Assembly: GCA_964637875.1 (NCBI GenBank)
Contig: CAZWXK010000003.1
Span: 32,087-96,086, forward strand
Source of the DNA: UBA5972 sp964637875
GTDB lineage: Bacteria > Pseudomonadota > Alphaproteobacteria > Rhodobacterales > Rhodobacteraceae
Direction: 5' to 3'
DNA: 64,000 nt
The position numbers were made by a program, and so were the translations under genes. Shown piece after piece: positions 22,660 to 30,005 of the stretch (positions are counted from its first letter, which is position 1; the number at the start of each line of letters is the position of its first letter). Under the pieces are notes generated by a model. It was not told the DNA's origin. It made no database searches and saw only the letters and a list, made by a program, of their open reading frames with translations.

Positions 22660-25494
22660 ATGCCCCCATATGACCAGCCTGCCCTGGATACTTCGCCCGA
22701 AGTATCCGAGGAAATCCGCAAGACGACCTGCTACATGTGTGCCTGCCGCTGTGGCATCAACGTCCACATGAAGAACGGCAAGATCAAGTATATCGAGGGC
22801 AACCGTGACCATCCCGTGAACAAGGGCGTACTGTGCGCCAAGGGCTCGTCCGGGATCATGTCGCATTACGCGCCCTCGCGCCTGCGCGCGCCACTGAAAC
22901 GGGTCGGCGAACGCGGCGAGGGCAAGTTCGAGGAAATCTCCTGGGACGAGGCGCTGGAACTGGCCACCAGCTGGCTGAAACCGCTGCGCGAGACCGCGCC
23001 CGAAAAGCTGGCCTTCTTTACCGGCCGTGACCAGTCGCAGAGCTTTACCGGCTGGTGGGCGCAGGCCTATGGCACGCCCAACTATGCGGCCCATGGGGGG
23101 TTCTGCTCGGTCAACATGGCGGCGGCGGGCATCTATACCATGGGCGGCAGCTTCTGGGAATTCGGTCAGCCCGACTGGGAGCGCACGCGCCTGTTCATGA
23201 TCTTCGGCGTGGCCGAGGACCATGATTCCAACCCGATCAAGATGGGGCTGAACAAGCTCAAGCAAACCGGGGCCAAGATCATCGGGGTGAACCCGATCCG
23301 CTCGGGCTATAACGCGATTGCCGATGAATGGGTCGGCATCACGCCGGGCACCGACGGGCTGTTCATCCTGGCGCTGATTCACGAGCTGCTCAAGGCCGGC
23401 AAGGTCGATCTCGATTATCTGCGCCGCTACACCAACGCGCCGTTTCTGGTCAACGACAACGCGGGCAGCCCCGAATACGGGCTGTTCCTGCGCGACGAAA
23501 ACGACAAGCCGCAGGTGCTGGATCGCGCGACCGGACAGCCGGTCGCCTTTGACACCCCCGGCATCAAACCCGACATGGCCGGCACATATGAATCCGACGG
23601 CGTGACCTGGCGCCCCGTCTTTCAGCTGCTGGCCGAAAAATACCTCTCCGACGACCACGCGCCCGACCGCATCGCCGAACAATGCGGGATTTCGGCCGAC
23701 CGCATCAGGCGCATCGCCGCCGAGCTGGCCCATGTCGCCTTTGAACAGGAAATCGTGATCGAGCAGCCCTGGACCGACTGGAAGGGCGAGCATCACGACC
23801 GCATGATCGGCCGGCCCGTCAGCTTTCACGCCATGCGCGGGATTTCGGCGCACTCCAACGGCTATCAGACCTGCCGCGCGCTACATGTGTTGCAGATCCT
23901 GCTGGGCAGTGTCGAGGTTCCCGGCGGATTCCGCTTCAAGCCGCCCTACCCCAAGCCGGTCGAGGCCCATCCCAAGCCCCATGCGGGCGTGACTCCCGGC
24001 CAGCCGCTCGACGGCCCGCATCTGGGCTATGTGCGCGGGCCCGAGGACCTGCTGCTTGATGAAAACGGCAAGGCCAGACGCATCGACAAGGCGTTTACCT
24101 GGGAAAATCCCATGTCGGCGCATGGGCTGATGCACATGCTGATCAGCAATGCCCATGCGGGCGACCCCTATCGCATCGACACGCTGTTCATGTTCATGGC
24201 CAACATGTCGTGGAACTCGTCCATGAACACGTCAAAGGTCATCGACATGCTGACCGACAAGGACGAGAACGGCGAATATGTGATCCCGCGGATCATCTAT
24301 TCCGATGCCTACAGCTCGGAAATGGTGGCGTTTGCCGATCTGGTCCTGCCCGACACGACCTATCTTGAACGCCATGACTGCATCAGCCTGCTCGACCGCC
24401 CGATCTGCGAGGCCGACGCCATGGCCGACAGCATCCGCTGGCCGGTGGTCGCGCCCGACCGCGACGTGCGCGGTTTCCAGAGCGTGCTGCTGGATCTGGG
24501 CGCGCGCCTGGGCCTGCCCGGCATGGTCAACGAGGACGGCAGCCCGAAATACAAGGATTATGCCGACTATATCGTGAACCATGAACGCCGCCCCGGTGTC
24601 GGCCCGCTGGCCGGGTTCCGCGGCAAGGATGGCAAGGGCAAGGGACGGGGCGCACCCAACCCGAACCAGATCGAGGCCTACAAGGAAAATGGCGGCTTCT
24701 GGATCGACCACATCCCCGACGAGGCCGTGTTCTACAAGCCGTGGAACCAGGCCTATCAGGACTGGGCGGTTGCGCGCGGGCTGTATGACGCGCCGCAGCC
24801 CTATGTGTTCCAGCTCTATGTCGAGCCGATGCAGAAATTCCGCCTGGCGGCGCAGGGGCATGGCGACATCCAGCCGCCCGACCATCTGCGTGCCCAGCTC
24901 AGGATGGCGATGGACCCGCTGCCGGTCTGGTATCCGCCTTTCGAGGGCACGCTGATCGACGAAAGCGAATACCCCTACACCGCGCTGACCCAGCGGCCCA
25001 TGGCGATGTATCACAGCTGGGGCACGCAAAACGCCTGGCTGCGCCAGATCCACGGGGCGAACCCGCTGTATGTGTCGGGCGAAATCTGCGACGAACACGG
25101 CTTCAAGCCCGGCGACTGGGCGCGCGTGACCTCGGTTCACGGATCCATCACCGTGCCGGTCGTGCGCATGGATGCGCTGAACGGCAAGACCATGTGGACA
25201 TGGAACGCCATCGGCAAGCGTTCCGGCGCCTGGGCACTGGATGAAAAGGCCTCCGAGGCCACCCGCGGCTTTCTGCTCAACCACATCATCCACGAATTGC
25301 TGCCGCCCCGCGGCGACGGCATGCGGTGGAACAACTCGGATCCGGTCACGGGCCAGGCGGCGTGGTTCGACCTGCGGGTCAAGATCGAAAATATCGGACC
25401 CAAGGCGGACGGGATCAGCGAGCCCCATATCCCGCCACAGGTTTCACCGGTGGGCAAAGGCCCGAAAAACGTCGCCTATGGGGAGGAATTCTGA
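22660..25494 (+). CDS. soeA: Sulfite dehydrogenase (quinone) molybdopterin subunit SoeA
   Basis: A 944-residue molybdo-bis-MGD oxidoreductase of the DMSO reductase family. The N-terminal [4Fe-4S] motif is Cys24-x2-Cys27-x3-Cys31 with Cys59 (VLCAKG). Molybdopterin blocks follow (WDEALELATSWLKPL, GFCSVNMAAAG, MFMANMSWNSSMNTSK, LVLPDTTYLERHD). There is no twin-arginine signal, which places it in the cytoplasm, as known for SoeABC and unlike polysulfide or thiosulfate reductases. Together with the FeS subunit and membrane anchor it would oxidise sulfite to sulfate and pass electrons to quinone. The link to xsc 1.7 kb away supports sulfite as substrate. Ribosome site GGGAAAG; overlaps soeB by TGATG. 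Confidence 0.88.
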   Translation: MPPYDQPALDTSPEVSEEIRKTTCYMCACRCGINVHMKNGKIKYIEGNRDHPVNKGVLCAKGSSGIMSHYAPSRLRAPLKRVGERGEGKFEEISWDEALELATSWLKPLRETAPEKLAFFTGRDQSQSFTGWWAQAYGTPNYAAHGGFCSVNMAAAGIYTMGGSFWEFGQPDWERTRLFMIFGVAEDHDSNPIKMGLNKLKQTGAKIIGVNPIRSGYNAIADEWVGITPGTDGLFILALIHELLKAGKVDLDYLRRYTNAPFLVNDNAGSPEYGLFLRDENDKPQVLDRATGQPVAFDTPGIKPDMAGTYESDGVTWRPVFQLLAEKYLSDDHAPDRIAEQCGISADRIRRIAAELAHVAFEQEIVIEQPWTDWKGEHHDRMIGRPVSFHAMRGISAHSNGYQTCRALHVLQILLGSVEVPGGFRFKPPYPKPVEAHPKPHAGVTPGQPLDGPHLGYVRGPEDLLLDENGKARRIDKAFTWENPMSAHGLMHMLISNAHAGDPYRIDTLFMFMANMSWNSSMNTSKVIDMLTDKDENGEYVIPRIIYSDAYSSEMVAFADLVLPDTTYLERHDCISLLDRPICEADAMADSIRWPVVAPDRDVRGFQSVLLDLGARLGLPGMVNEDGSPKYKDYADYIVNHERRPGVGPLAGFRGKDGKGKGRGAPNPNQIEAYKENGGFWIDHIPDEAVFYKPWNQAYQDWAVARGLYDAPQPYVFQLYVEPMQKFRLAAQGHGDIQPPDHLRAQLRMAMDPLPVWYPPFEGTLIDESEYPYTALTQRPMAMYHSWGTQNAWLRQIHGANPLYVSGEICDEHGFKPGDWARVTSVHGSITVPVVRMDALNGKTMWTWNAIGKRSGAWALDEKASEATRGFLLNHIIHELLPPRGDGMRWNNSDPVTGQAAWFDLRVKIENIGPKADGISEPHIPPQVSPVGKGPKNVAYGEEF

Positions 25495-26267
25495 TGACCG
25501 CTCTGCCTCAGACCACCCAGAAGAAGCTGGGCCTTGTCATCGATCTGGACATCTGCGTCGGCTGCCATGCCTGCGTGACCAACTGCAAGGAATGGAACAC
25601 CTCGAATTACGGCGCGCCGCTGTCCGATGTCGATGCCTATGGCGCCGAGCCGATGGGCACCTTTCTGAACCGGATCCATACCTATGAGGTCAGGCAGGAG
25701 GGCTGCAACGCCCAGACCGTGCATTTTCCGAAATCCTGCCTGCATTGCGAGGACGCGCCCTGCGTCACCGTCTGCCCCACCGGCGCCAGCTACAAGCGCG
25801 CCGAAGACGGTATCGTGCTGGTCAACGAGGATCGCTGCATGGGCTGCGGGCTGTGTGCCTGGGCCTGTCCCTATGGCGCGCGCGAGCTGGACCAGCTGGC
25901 CGGCGTGATGAAGAAATGCACGCTGTGTGTCGATCGCATCTATAACGAAAACCTGCCCGAGGAAGACCGCGTTCCCGCCTGCGTGCGCACCTGCCCGGCC
26001 GGTGCGCGCCACTTTGGCGATTTTGCCGACCCCGACAGCAACGTGTCGCGCCTGAGCGCCGAACGCGGCGGGATGGAGCTGATGCCCGAACAGGGCACCA
26101 GACCCGTCAACCGCTATCTGCCGCCGCGCCCCAAGACCGATATCGGCGGCGAGAACAAGATCGACATCCTCGCGCCCTTCCTTGAACCCGTGGTCAACGA
26201 CGAGGAGGCCCAGGATCAACCCGGCGGCTTCCTCGGCTGGCTCGACAAGGCACTGGAGAAAATCTGA
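25494..26267 (+). CDS. soeB: Sulfite dehydrogenase iron-sulfur subunit SoeB
   Basis: A 257-residue electron-transfer subunit with 16 cysteines arranged for four [4Fe-4S] clusters: Cys21/24/27/31, Cys82/85/90/94, Cys115/118/121/125 and Cys142/145/163/167. It is of the DmsB/PsrB type and lacks a signal peptide, so it stays in the cytoplasm with SoeA. It relays electrons from the molybdenum centre to the membrane subunit. The start ATG overlaps the soeA stop (TGATG), and its stop overlaps the soeC start the same way, so the three are translationally coupled. The last 60 residues are an acidic extension without cysteines. Confidence 0.9.
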   Translation: MTALPQTTQKKLGLVIDLDICVGCHACVTNCKEWNTSNYGAPLSDVDAYGAEPMGTFLNRIHTYEVRQEGCNAQTVHFPKSCLHCEDAPCVTVCPTGASYKRAEDGIVLVNEDRCMGCGLCAWACPYGARELDQLAGVMKKCTLCVDRIYNENLPEEDRVPACVRTCPAGARHFGDFADPDSNVSRLSAERGGMELMPEQGTRPVNRYLPPRPKTDIGGENKIDILAPFLEPVVNDEEAQDQPGGFLGWLDKALEKI

Positions 26268-27142
26268 TGCATCCCGCACCTTCCGTCATCATCTTTACGT
26301 CGCTTTCGGGGCTGGGTTTCGGCCTGATGTTCTGGCTGGGCATCGGAATGCCCGCCCTTGGCGGTTACGCCGCCTTTGCCTTTTTCCTGGTGGCCTATCT
26401 GCTGGCGGTCGGCGGGCTGCTGGCCTCGACCGCGCATCTCGGCAACCCGGGGCGCGCCATCCATGCCTTTTCCCAATGGCGCACCAGCTGGCTGAGCCGC
26501 GAGGGCATCTCGTCCATCGCGACCCTGCTGGTGATGGGTGTCCATGCCTTCGGCCTGATCTTTCTGGGCCAGCGGTTCCAGTTGCTGGGCTGGATCGGCG
26601 CGGCGCTGGCGCTGTTCACCGTGTTCACGACGTCGATGATCTATGCCCAACTGAAAACCGTGCCGCGCTGGAACATGAGGCTGACCTCGGTCCTGTTCCT
26701 GTCTTACGCAATCGCCGGGGGCGCATTGCTGGCGGGGCTGGTCAACATTGCCGTTGTCCTGCTGCTGCTGCTGACGCTGGTTCAGATCATCGCCTGGCAG
26801 GCGGGCGACAAGCGTTTCCGCGAGGCTGGCCACAGGATCGAGACCGCGACCGGCCTTGGCAAGTTCGGAAAGGTTCGCCTGCTCGAGCCCCCCCATACCA
26901 GCCCGAACTATCTGCTCCGCGAGATGGTGTTCAAGGTCGGGCGCAAACATGCGCTCAAGCTGCGGACCATATCGGCGCTGACGCTGGGGCTGCTGCCCGT
27001 GCTGCTGCTGGTGGCGATGCCGTTCAACCTGGTCATGGTGGCGCTGGCCATCGTGCTGCATGTGATCGGGGTGTTCACGGCGCGCTGGCTGTTCTTTGCC
27101 GAGGCCGAGCATGTCGTCGGCCTCTATTACGACGCGCGCTGA
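26267..27142 (+). CDS. soeC: Sulfite dehydrogenase membrane anchor SoeC (DmsC family)
   Basis: A 291-residue integral membrane protein with about eight hydrophobic segments, of the DmsC anchor family. It would hold SoeAB at the inner face of the cytoplasmic membrane and exchange electrons with the quinone pool. Family features are LASTAHLGNPGRAIHAFSQW near residue 55, where an Arg/His pair is conserved, and WRTSWLSREGISS-like helix ends. The start overlaps the soeB stop by one base. It is the last gene of the operon; 44 bases further on the sequence is interrupted by an N run, so any extra downstream gene inside the gap cannot be excluded, although the flanks suggest a short gap. Confidence 0.87.
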   Translation: MHPAPSVIIFTSLSGLGFGLMFWLGIGMPALGGYAAFAFFLVAYLLAVGGLLASTAHLGNPGRAIHAFSQWRTSWLSREGISSIATLLVMGVHAFGLIFLGQRFQLLGWIGAALALFTVFTTSMIYAQLKTVPRWNMRLTSVLFLSYAIAGGALLAGLVNIAVVLLLLLTLVQIIAWQAGDKRFREAGHRIETATGLGKFGKVRLLEPPHTSPNYLLREMVFKVGRKHALKLRTISALTLGLLPVLLLVAMPFNLVMVALAIVLHVIGVFTARWLFFAEAEHVVGLYYDAR

Positions 27143-27186
27143 TCGGGCCGGTCTGTCGTGATACGCGCCCTGTCGGGGCCGCAATC

Positions 27187-27286
27187 NNNNNNNNNNNNNN
27201 NNNNNNNNNNNNNNNNNNNNNNNNNNNNNNNNNNNNNNNNNNNNNNNNNNNNNNNNNNNNNNNNNNNNNNNNNNNNNNNNNNNNNN
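27187..27286. other. Assembly gap 1 (100 N)
   Basis: An exact 100-base N run between soeC and the DUF6476 gene. The 7 bases on its left (27180-27186, CGCAATC) are repeated directly on its right (27287-27293). The length is conventional, so the true size is unknown. Confidence 1.
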
Positions 27287-27296
27287 CGCAATCGGA

Positions 27297-27326
27297 GGGG
27301 GCGCGGCAGCCGCGACGGTCGCCCCC
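27297..27326. terminator. Hairpin between convergent soeC and DUF6476
   Basis: GGGGGCG (27297-27303) pairs with CGCCCCC (27320-27326), with a further CGGC/GCCG pairing inside. On the plus strand TTTTT follows after 8 bases. A two-way terminator for the convergent genes is likely, but part of the region is hidden in the N run. Confidence 0.45.
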
Positions 27327-27330
27327 TGCC

Positions 27331-27648
27331 CTATTTTTCCTTTCGGATCGCGATCTCCTGACGCAGGCTGCCATCGTCGCGGTTGAAGATCAGGATGCGG
27401 TCATCGGTCGTGACCACCGCGTACCAGTCCGGCCCCTGGGTGAAATTGCGGGCCTCGCTGCCATCGGGCAGGGTAATGACCGGCGGCAAGGGGGCGGGTA
27501 TCTCGCGGACAACGCTTGGCACCTTGATGACAATCAGTATGATGATGGTCACGATACCGGCGATCATTGACCCGGTAAGGATCGTCACCAATATCCTGAG
27601 AAACCTCAGATTGGGGGGCTCGCCCTCCTGTTCCGGAGTATTGTCCAT
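27331..27648 (-). CDS. DUF6476 family small membrane protein
   Basis: A 105-residue protein with a short N-terminal cytoplasmic part (MDNTPEQEGEPPNLRFLR), one strong membrane helix (about residues 18-42) and a small C-terminal domain (DGSEARNFTQGPDWYAVVTTDDRILIFNRDDGSLRQEI). This fits the DUF6476 family found in Rhodobacterales, whose function is unknown. Its ATG and that of the divergent pseudouridine synthase share the single sequence CATG (27646-27649), so each gene's ribosome site lies inside the other's coding region. It converges with soeC across the gap. Confidence 0.8.
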   Translation of the reverse strand: MDNTPEQEGEPPNLRFLRILVTILTGSMIAGIVTIIILIVIKVPSVVREIPAPLPPVITLPDGSEARNFTQGPDWYAVVTTDDRILIFNRDDGSLRQEIAIRKEK

Positions 27649-28690
27649 GTCCGAATCCGTGCTCCGTGTCGTAATCGGGGAGGATCCCCCGCCGCGCCTA
27701 GATAAGGCCTTGGCCCGCGCTGTGCCAGAGGAAGCGGCGCTCAGCCGATCACATATCGGCAAGTTGATCGAAAAAGGCGCGGTTTCGCACGAGGGCGGCG
27801 CGGTGGTCACGGCGCTGAAAACCCGCAGCCGACCGGGCGACGTCTTTCTGATCGCGCTGCCGCCGGCAAGCGGGATCGAAACCGCCCCCGAGGACATCCC
27901 GCTGGATATCGTGTTCGAGGATGACCAGCTGATCGTCATCAACAAGCCCGCCGGCATGGTGGTGCATCCGGCGCCCGGTTCGGAAAGCGGGACGGTGGTT
28001 AATGCGCTGCTGCACCACTGTGCAGACAGCCTGTCCGGCATCGGCGGCGAAAGGCGCCCGGGTATCGTGCATCGCATCGACAAGGATACATCCGGCCTGC
28101 TGGTCGTGGCCAAGACCGACCGCGCCCATCACGCGCTGGCGGCACAATTTGCCGACCATTCGATCGAGCGGCACTATATGGCCATCGTCTTTGGCGTGCC
28201 CTCGCGCGCTGACCCGCGCCTTGCAGGCGTGCCGGGGGTTGCCTTCGAGCCGGGCAATGTCATCCGCATCTCGGGCAACATCGCCCGCCACAGGCATGAC
28301 CGCAAGCGCATGACCGTCGTCACCGATGCCGGACGCCACGCCATTACCCGCCTCAGGGTCATCGAAAGCTATGGCAATGCGCTGGCCCTGGTCGATTGCT
28401 GGCTGGAAACGGGCCGCACCCACCAGATCAGGGTGCATCTGACCCATGCAGGACACGCCCTGGTGGGCGATGGCACCTATGGCGGACGACGAAAACTGGC
28501 CGCCAGGGATCTGCCCATGGGCGCGGTCGATGCCGTGCGCGCATTTCCCCGGCAGGCCCTGCACGCCGCAACCCTGGGATTTGTGCATCCCAGCGGCGGG
28601 GAACACATGCGCTTCGAGGCGCCGCTGCCGGCGGACATGGGCGAATTGCTGGGTCTGTTGCGCGCGCAGGGGCAGACAGGCCCGGCCTGA
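27647..28690 (+). CDS. rluD: RluA-family pseudouridine synthase (RluD type)
   Basis: A 347-residue enzyme with an N-terminal S4-like RNA-binding domain (RLDKALARAVP, LSRSHIGKLIEKGAV) and the catalytic RluA domain. The signature is HRIDKDTSGLLVVAKT with the catalytic Asp, plus RTHQIRVHLTHAGHALVGDGTYGG. RluD modifies helix 69 of 23S rRNA, important for 50S assembly. The ATG at 27647 has GGAG 8 bases upstream, inside the opposite-strand gene. In many Rhodobacterales, as I recall, rluD precedes rpoH, as it does here 317 bases downstream. RluD rather than RluC is inferred from length and this neighbour. Confidence 0.88.
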   Translation: MSESVLRVVIGEDPPPRLDKALARAVPEEAALSRSHIGKLIEKGAVSHEGGAVVTALKTRSRPGDVFLIALPPASGIETAPEDIPLDIVFEDDQLIVINKPAGMVVHPAPGSESGTVVNALLHHCADSLSGIGGERRPGIVHRIDKDTSGLLVVAKTDRAHHALAAQFADHSIERHYMAIVFGVPSRADPRLAGVPGVAFEPGNVIRISGNIARHRHDRKRMTVVTDAGRHAITRLRVIESYGNALALVDCWLETGRTHQIRVHLTHAGHALVGDGTYGGRRKLAARDLPMGAVDAVRAFPRQALHAATLGFVHPSGGEHMRFEAPLPADMGELLGLLRAQGQTGPA

Positions 28691-28833
28691 CGGGCGCGGG
28701 GCGCGTTCCGTTGACAGCTGCGGCCAGTTGAAGCCGGTTGAAACTGTCGCCCTGTTGACCCAATTGTTACCCTTGTTGCTGGACCTTGGGCGCGGGACTC
28801 CATAATAATGCCACGCTCGGCCGACATACAGGC

Positions 28834-28853
28834 GGCACGCAGGGGCACGCAGG
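28834..28853. repeat. 10-bp tandem duplication upstream of rpoH
   Basis: GGCACGCAGG occurs twice without a gap, immediately before the repeat that flanks assembly gap 2. Confidence 0.85.
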
Positions 28854-28870
28854 CAGGCCAGAAACACGGG

Positions 28871-28970
28871 NNNNNNNNNNNNNNNNNNNNNNNNNNNNNN
28901 NNNNNNNNNNNNNNNNNNNNNNNNNNNNNNNNNNNNNNNNNNNNNNNNNNNNNNNNNNNNNNNNNNNNNN
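28871..28970. other. Assembly gap 2 (100 N) flanked by a 15-bp direct repeat
   Basis: GGCCAGAAACACGGG stands directly on both sides of the N run (28856-28870 and 28971-28985). The simplest readings are two contig ends that overlap by 15 bases, or a tandem array that the assembler collapsed. The gap lies in the rpoH leader. Confidence 1.
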
Positions 28971-29007
28971 GGCCAGAAACACGGGCAGGAAGGACGAGAC
29001 AAGCAAG

Positions 29008-29904
29008 ATGAGCGATTACACCAAACTCCCGGCACCGTCGCCCGAACAGGGCCTCAACCGCTATATGCAGGAAATCCGCAAGTTTCCGATGCTCGAGCCG
29101 GAAGAGGAATACATGCTGGCCAAACGCTGGGTCGATCATCAGGATACCGAGGCCGCGCACAAGCTGGTCACCAGCCATCTGCGCCTTGCCGCCAAGATCG
29201 CCATGGGCTATCGCGGCTATGGCCTGCCCACGGCCGAGGTCATCTCTGAGGCCAATGTCGGCCTGATGCAGGCGGTCAAGCGATTCGACCCCGACAAGGG
29301 CTTCCGTCTGGCGACCTATGCGATGTGGTGGATCCGCGCCAGCATCCAGGAATACATCCTGCGCAGCTGGTCTCTGGTCAAGATGGGCACCACAAGCGCC
29401 CAGAAAAAGCTGTTCTTCAACCTGCGCAAGGCCAAGAACCGGATCGGCGCGCTCGAAACGGGCGACCTGCGCCCGGAAAACGTCAAGCAGATCGCCCATG
29501 ACCTGAACGTGACCGAGGACGAGGTCATCTCGATGAACCGGCGCATGTCCGGCGGCGACGCCTCGCTGAACGCGCAGATCGCCAGCGACAGCGACGGCGC
29601 CACCGAATGGCAGGACTGGCTTGAAGATGAAAACGCCGACCAGGCCGAGGAATATGCCGAGCGCCAGGAACTGGAAACCCGCCGCGCCCTGCTGATGAAG
29701 GCGATGGAGGACCTGAACGAGCGCGAGCGCGACATCCTGATGAAACGCAAGCTGCAGGATGATCCCGTGACGCTGGAAGAATTGTCGCATGAATATGGCG
29801 TCTCGCGCGAACGAATCCGCCAGATCGAGGTGCGGGCATTCGAGAAGCTCCAGAAAAAGATGCGCGAACTGGCCGCAAAAAAGGGGCTGTTGCCGGCCGA
29901 CTGA
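29008..29904 (+). CDS. rpoH: RNA polymerase sigma factor RpoH (heat shock)
   Basis: A 298-residue sigma-32 factor that directs transcription of chaperone and protease genes. Region 1.2/2 begins EQGLNRYMQEIRKFPMLEPEEE, region 2.4 has RLATYAMWWIRASIQEYILRSWSLVKM, the RpoH box is QKKLFFNLRKAK at residues 132-143, and region 4.2 has EYGVSRERIRQIEVRAFEKL. The start MSDYTKLPAPSPEQG at 29008 is preceded by a purine-rich AGGAAGGACGAG. Many Rhodobacterales carry two rpoH genes; only one is in this window. The long leader with repeats and the N run may include regulatory structure that cannot be read here. Confidence 0.97.
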   Translation: MSDYTKLPAPSPEQGLNRYMQEIRKFPMLEPEEEYMLAKRWVDHQDTEAAHKLVTSHLRLAAKIAMGYRGYGLPTAEVISEANVGLMQAVKRFDPDKGFRLATYAMWWIRASIQEYILRSWSLVKMGTTSAQKKLFFNLRKAKNRIGALETGDLRPENVKQIAHDLNVTEDEVISMNRRMSGGDASLNAQIASDSDGATEWQDWLEDENADQAEEYAERQELETRRALLMKAMEDLNERERDILMKRKLQDDPVTLEELSHEYGVSRERIRQIEVRAFEKLQKKMRELAAKKGLLPAD

Positions 29905-30005
29905 CCCGCGCGGCAATAGCGTGCCTTTCCTGCAATACAGCCCTTGCCCATCCGGGGCGCCGCGGGCCATAGTGCCGGAAAACGATACACGCAGGGAACG
30001 AATTC

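Larger units (their letters stand above)
28691..29007. other. 317-base rluD-rpoH intergenic region with a gap
   Basis: The region holds a 10-bp tandem repeat (28834-28853) and a 100-base N run flanked by identical 15-base sequences. A TTGCTG (28776-28781) and CATAAT (28801-28806) pair 19 bases apart could be a promoter for rpoH, but this is weak. No gene is seen. Confidence 0.8.

Noticed and set aside
22660..27142. soeABC as polysulfide, thiosulfate or DMSO reductase
   Set aside because: SoeA has no twin-arginine signal and should be cytoplasmic, and the anchor is DmsC-like. With xsc close by, sulfite oxidation fits better, though only an assay would settle it.
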